From assembly GCA_012961925.1 (NCBI GenBank), contig DTYK01000122.1:1-25759 (forward strand): 25,759 nt of DNA, read 5' to 3'. Below are positions 23,516 through 25,759 of the stretch, piece after piece (position 1 is the first letter of the stretch; each line of letters opens with the position of its first letter). Origin of the DNA: Candidatus Latescibacterota bacterium (lineage in GTDB: Bacteria; Latescibacterota; MVCY01; DTYK01). The notes beneath the pieces were generated by a model that searched no databases, was not told the origin of the DNA, and saw nothing but the letters and a program-made list of their open reading frames with translations. The position numbers were made by a program, and so were the translations under genes.

Positions 23516-24770
23516 ATCTTCGCCCTTTCCACTGGATCGTCCGGTTCCCGAAAAGGACCGATATCCCTATGATCGACTGATAGAAGAACTGGAATGGGGT
23601 TAAGAAGGGCAAATAACGTAAAAGGTCCTTCCTCTTCAACGCCGTTATCCCCCGTGACGCTATTAGAATGTCTGCAACCGCTGCGGCAAGGAAGCCGAGC
23701 ATGGCAAACGATAATAAGCCGGCCCTGAATGGGGAAAGGAAGAGATATAGGGTTGTCAGAAGTCGCAGGGAGAAGGCGGTGATCAATAAGAACAGCCCGA
23801 AAGCCTGTATTTTCAACCCTCCTACGGCCCATCGCTTACGTTGTTGGAAGAATTCACTGAGCGTTTTCGCTGGGAGGGCCGTGACCACATGTGATGGATC
23901 TGCAATAAATCCGATCTTCCAGTTAGACCGATCACGAATTGCCTCCAACAGAGCCAGATCTTCAGTGACGGTGAAGCCGATGCCATTGTATCCTCCCACA
24001 TCTTCATAAGCCTTGCGCCTGAAGGCCAGGTTGTTACCGATCAGGCTGGTCGGCCTCCCCATGCCCGTTGCCCCCCAGGCTATCGTGAGCAGGTAGAGGA
24101 GATCGACGGTCTGTATCCTGGCGAACATATCCCTGCCCTCAAGGAGCGTGAATCCCGCCACCAGGCCGACTTCATCGGCGAAGCTCTGCACTGTCCTCCT
24201 CATCCAGGTATCAGGGACGACACAATCGGCATCGGTTATGAGGATTATATCTCCTTTTGAGCGTTTAATGCCTATGTTCAAAGCGTGCTGCTTTCCGGAT
24301 AGTTTCTGCGGGTTGGACAGGACTCTAAATAGATGGAGGTTGGGAGACCCTTTGGCGAAGTCTCCGACCACTTTTGCAGTGCTATCTGATGACCTGTCAT
24401 CTACGATGGTCACCTCATACCTCTCCCCGGGATAATCCTGGCGGACAAGGGAATGGAGGCAGCGACCGATCGTATCCTCCTCATCTCTGGCAGCGACGAT
24501 CACCGAGACAAAAGGTTCCCAGGCGACTCCATCCCTGGTTTCCTGTGGCATTCTCTTCTGTTGCGCCGTTGTAATTTCAGTGGAATCGGGATGGACGGAG
24601 GCAGAAGGAGGGGGGTGACAAGTGGAAGATGGCTTTTCTCCGCCTTTCGCCATGTTCCTCCCCGGTAGTGATGATTTTACCCTGAGGGTTCCCCATAAGA
24701 ATAGAATGGTCAGCAGAAGATATAGACCCGCAACCGCTACCAATGGAATTGCAGAAATGGTCATAAACAT
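23496..24770 (-). CDS. GT2 processive-type membrane glycosyltransferase
   Basis: A 424-residue membrane glycosyltransferase. One helix at residues 4-30 precedes the GT-A domain (about 85-315), and two to three helices follow (322-405). The active-site series is complete: VDDRSSD (D124, D125), TDADC (D180, D182), TED (E270, D271) and QQRKRW (309-314), the last typical of processive synthases. Residues 31-85 are a Ser/Pro/Thr-rich linker without family likeness, an odd insertion between the first helix and the catalytic domain. It overlaps the deacetylase gene by 10 bases and the radical SAM gene by 20. With the NodB-type deacetylase it could make a de-N-acetylated amino sugar polymer or lipid-linked chain; the sugar is not known. 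Confidence 0.87.
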   Translation of the reverse strand: MFMTISAIPLVAVAGLYLLLTILFLWGTLRVKSSLPGRNMAKGGEKPSSTCHPPPSASVHPDSTEITTAQQKRMPQETRDGVAWEPFVSVIVAARDEEDTIGRCLHSLVRQDYPGERYEVTIVDDRSSDSTAKVVGDFAKGSPNLHLFRVLSNPQKLSGKQHALNIGIKRSKGDIILITDADCVVPDTWMRRTVQSFADEVGLVAGFTLLEGRDMFARIQTVDLLYLLTIAWGATGMGRPTSLIGNNLAFRRKAYEDVGGYNGIGFTVTEDLALLEAIRDRSNWKIGFIADPSHVVTALPAKTLSEFFQQRKRWAVGGLKIQAFGLFLLITAFSLRLLTTLYLFLSPFRAGLLSFAMLGFLAAAVADILIASRGITALKRKDLLRYLPFLTPFQFFYQSIIGISVLFGNRTIQWKGRRYETDSM

Positions 24771-25393
24771 CTCAATTGTGACAGCGAAACGAAACTGATC
24801 CCCATAGTTGTTCCAGTGTTGATGATCTTCTCTAAAACCGAGGCTACGTTGTCCGATCTATCATGCAGGAGGAGGATAGAACCACTGCTCAAGAGGTGGG
24901 TCAGGCTACTGGTGATGTCCGGGGCCGTCTTTGGTTTCCAGTCCCTGAACATAACAGACCACATCACCAGCCGGTAGCCCAATCTTTTCACAGTCCTGAA
25001 GCCTAAGGGATCCAGGTGACCGTACGGGGGGCGGAAAAACCTCGTGACCATGCCCGTGATCTCTCTTATAGCCCTCTCGGTGCGCATGATCTCTTTGACT
25101 ATCAGCTCCTCCGGCTTGAATATGAGCCGCGTATGTGTGAAGGTGTGGTTGCCGACGGTGTGTCCTTCACGAGCAATCCGTTCAACGATACAAGCGTTTC
25201 TCCGGACGTTCTTTCCGGTCAGGAAGAAAGATGCCCTAACATTATACTCTGCAAGAACATCAAGTATGATTGGGGTGTAGAGCGGGTAGGGCCCATCATC
25301 AAAGGTGAGGGCGACCTGACCTGAGGCAGGATCACCTGCCCAAAGGATTGATCGTGAAAACCGCTGAACCATTTGGGGGAGTTTTAACAACAT
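24761..25393 (-). CDS. Polysaccharide deacetylase (NodB, CE4 family)
   Basis: Removes N-acetyl groups from amino sugars in a glycan. The 210-residue product is nearly all NodB domain with every motif present: TFDDGP (30-35; catalytic base D32, metal ligand D33), GNHTFTH (81-87; metal ligands H83 and H87), RPPYG (121-125) and LLLHD (174-178; catalytic H177). The N-terminus lacks a signal peptide or membrane anchor, so either it acts in the cytoplasm or the start is mis-set; ATG 25393 has only a weak SD. It is placed between two GT2 genes, an arrangement like NodC-NodB, which supports action on a newly made oligo- or polysaccharide or its lipid-linked precursor. Confidence 0.9.
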   Translation of the reverse strand: MLLKLPQMVQRFSRSILWAGDPASGQVALTFDDGPYPLYTPIILDVLAEYNVRASFFLTGKNVRRNACIVERIAREGHTVGNHTFTHTRLIFKPEELIVKEIMRTERAIREITGMVTRFFRPPYGHLDPLGFRTVKRLGYRLVMWSVMFRDWKPKTAPDITSSLTHLLSSGSILLLHDRSDNVASVLEKIINTGTTMGISFVSLSQLRCL

Positions 25394-25419
25394 AGGGTAT
25401 ATATGTTAAAGACCGTAAT

Positions 25420-25759
25420 TTAAACCTGCCTTTCACGTCGCATTCTGGCCTGGTTTCTCCCCTTCCAGTCAAATCTACCGAGGAAACCAAGGACTGAAAC
25501 CACCACTATGTACGGGACATGAAACAGTTGAGCAATCGGATAATAGGGCAGCAGATCCCTGCGCTTGAACAGGACAGAACCTCTCATCACCACGGTCAGT
25601 TCAACCCCGGATTTCAGGAGGAACGAGATAAGGGGGGTTGAAAATTTGGCAGGGGAGATGAGGGTAGGGGGCAGGCTCACCAAAAGGAGCAGGAAGTAGA
25701 TGAATATTAAGGATAATACAACGATAAGTCCTTTAGATGGATAGTGAGCCGCCTTTGAT
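25420..25759 (-). CDS. GT2-like membrane glycosyltransferase, C-terminal part (cut by window end)
   Basis: The last 112 residues of a gene that starts beyond the window; the frame is open to base 25759. It has a long hydrophobic segment (IVVLSLIFIYFLLLLVSL) and a second near VPYIVVVSVLGFLG. The segment FKRRDLLPYYPIAQLF and the ending RFDWKGR match the layout of the C-terminus of the GT2 at 23496-24770 (LKRKDLLRYLPFLTPFQFF, IQWKGRRY), so this is probably a second GT2 with the same topology. A TTG at 25683 could start a short reading frame, but upstream coding likeness makes a truncated longer gene far more likely. The deacetylase gene starts 26 bases downstream. Confidence 0.75.
   Translation of the reverse strand, partial: SKAAHYPSKGLIVVLSLIFIYFLLLLVSLPPTLISPAKFSTPLISFLLKSGVELTVVMRGSVLFKRRDLLPYYPIAQLFHVPYIVVVSVLGFLGRFDWKGRNQARMRRERQV

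Overview
The window reads as a bacterial chromosome segment of roughly even base composition, almost fully coding, with frequent TTG and GTG starts backed by strong Shine-Dalgarno (SD) sequences. No phage, transposase, CRISPR or rRNA gene is visible. The lineage looks Gram-negative and close to the FCB/candidate-phylum region of the tree (for example Latescibacterota, KSB1, Zixibacteria or Poribacteria-like groups). Reasons: a gingipain-family (C25) protein with a type IX-like C-terminal domain next to a PorV/PorQ-type outer-membrane protein, a Wzi-type barrel, a lipoprotein with a clear lipobox, and a phosphoribosyl pyrophosphate synthetase whose sequence recalls Bacteroidota-type enzymes. 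This placement is inference; no marker was searched.

Layout. (1) 1-2662, plus strand: folate and c-di-AMP genes folE, folP (with a long N-terminal extension) and cdaA. The first 30 bases could be the tail of an upstream gene. (2) 2663-2940: the longest gene-free stretch, 278 bases, filled with imperfect direct repeats and a nested hairpin repeat whose core recurs at 8791-8818. (3) 2941-11833: a surface block of C25 peptidase/PorU-like protein, PorV-like protein, fibronectin-type lipoprotein, SLBB-domain protein and Wzi-like barrel. (4) 11906-13503: a sugar-phosphate nucleotidyltransferase and ispE. (5) 13598-19794: a housekeeping run of tRNA-Gln(UUG), prs, bL25, pth, a membrane pyrophosphatase, bS6, bS18, bL9 and a bifunctional-nuclease-family protein. 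(6) 19806-21693: a flippase-like membrane protein overlapping a GT2 glycosyltransferase. (7) 21696-25759, minus strand and convergent with the plus run two bases apart: GT2 (cut by the window end), NodB-type deacetylase, GT2, radical SAM protein and tRNA m1A58 methyltransferase, tightly packed as one operon.

How they work together. The surface block looks able to secrete and process proteins carrying a C-terminal sorting domain and sits directly beside polysaccharide export and nucleotide-sugar genes. This recalls the Bacteroidota type IX system, where PorU/PorV attach cargo to a surface glycan. The minus-strand set resembles a small polysaccharide synthesis/de-N-acetylation operon with an added radical SAM enzyme. 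The most noteworthy observations are this PorU/PorV-glycan neighbourhood, the repeat pair that brackets porU-porV, a 16-bp perfect inverted repeat inside the C25 gene, and unusual residues at conserved sites of FolE, Prs and IspE.
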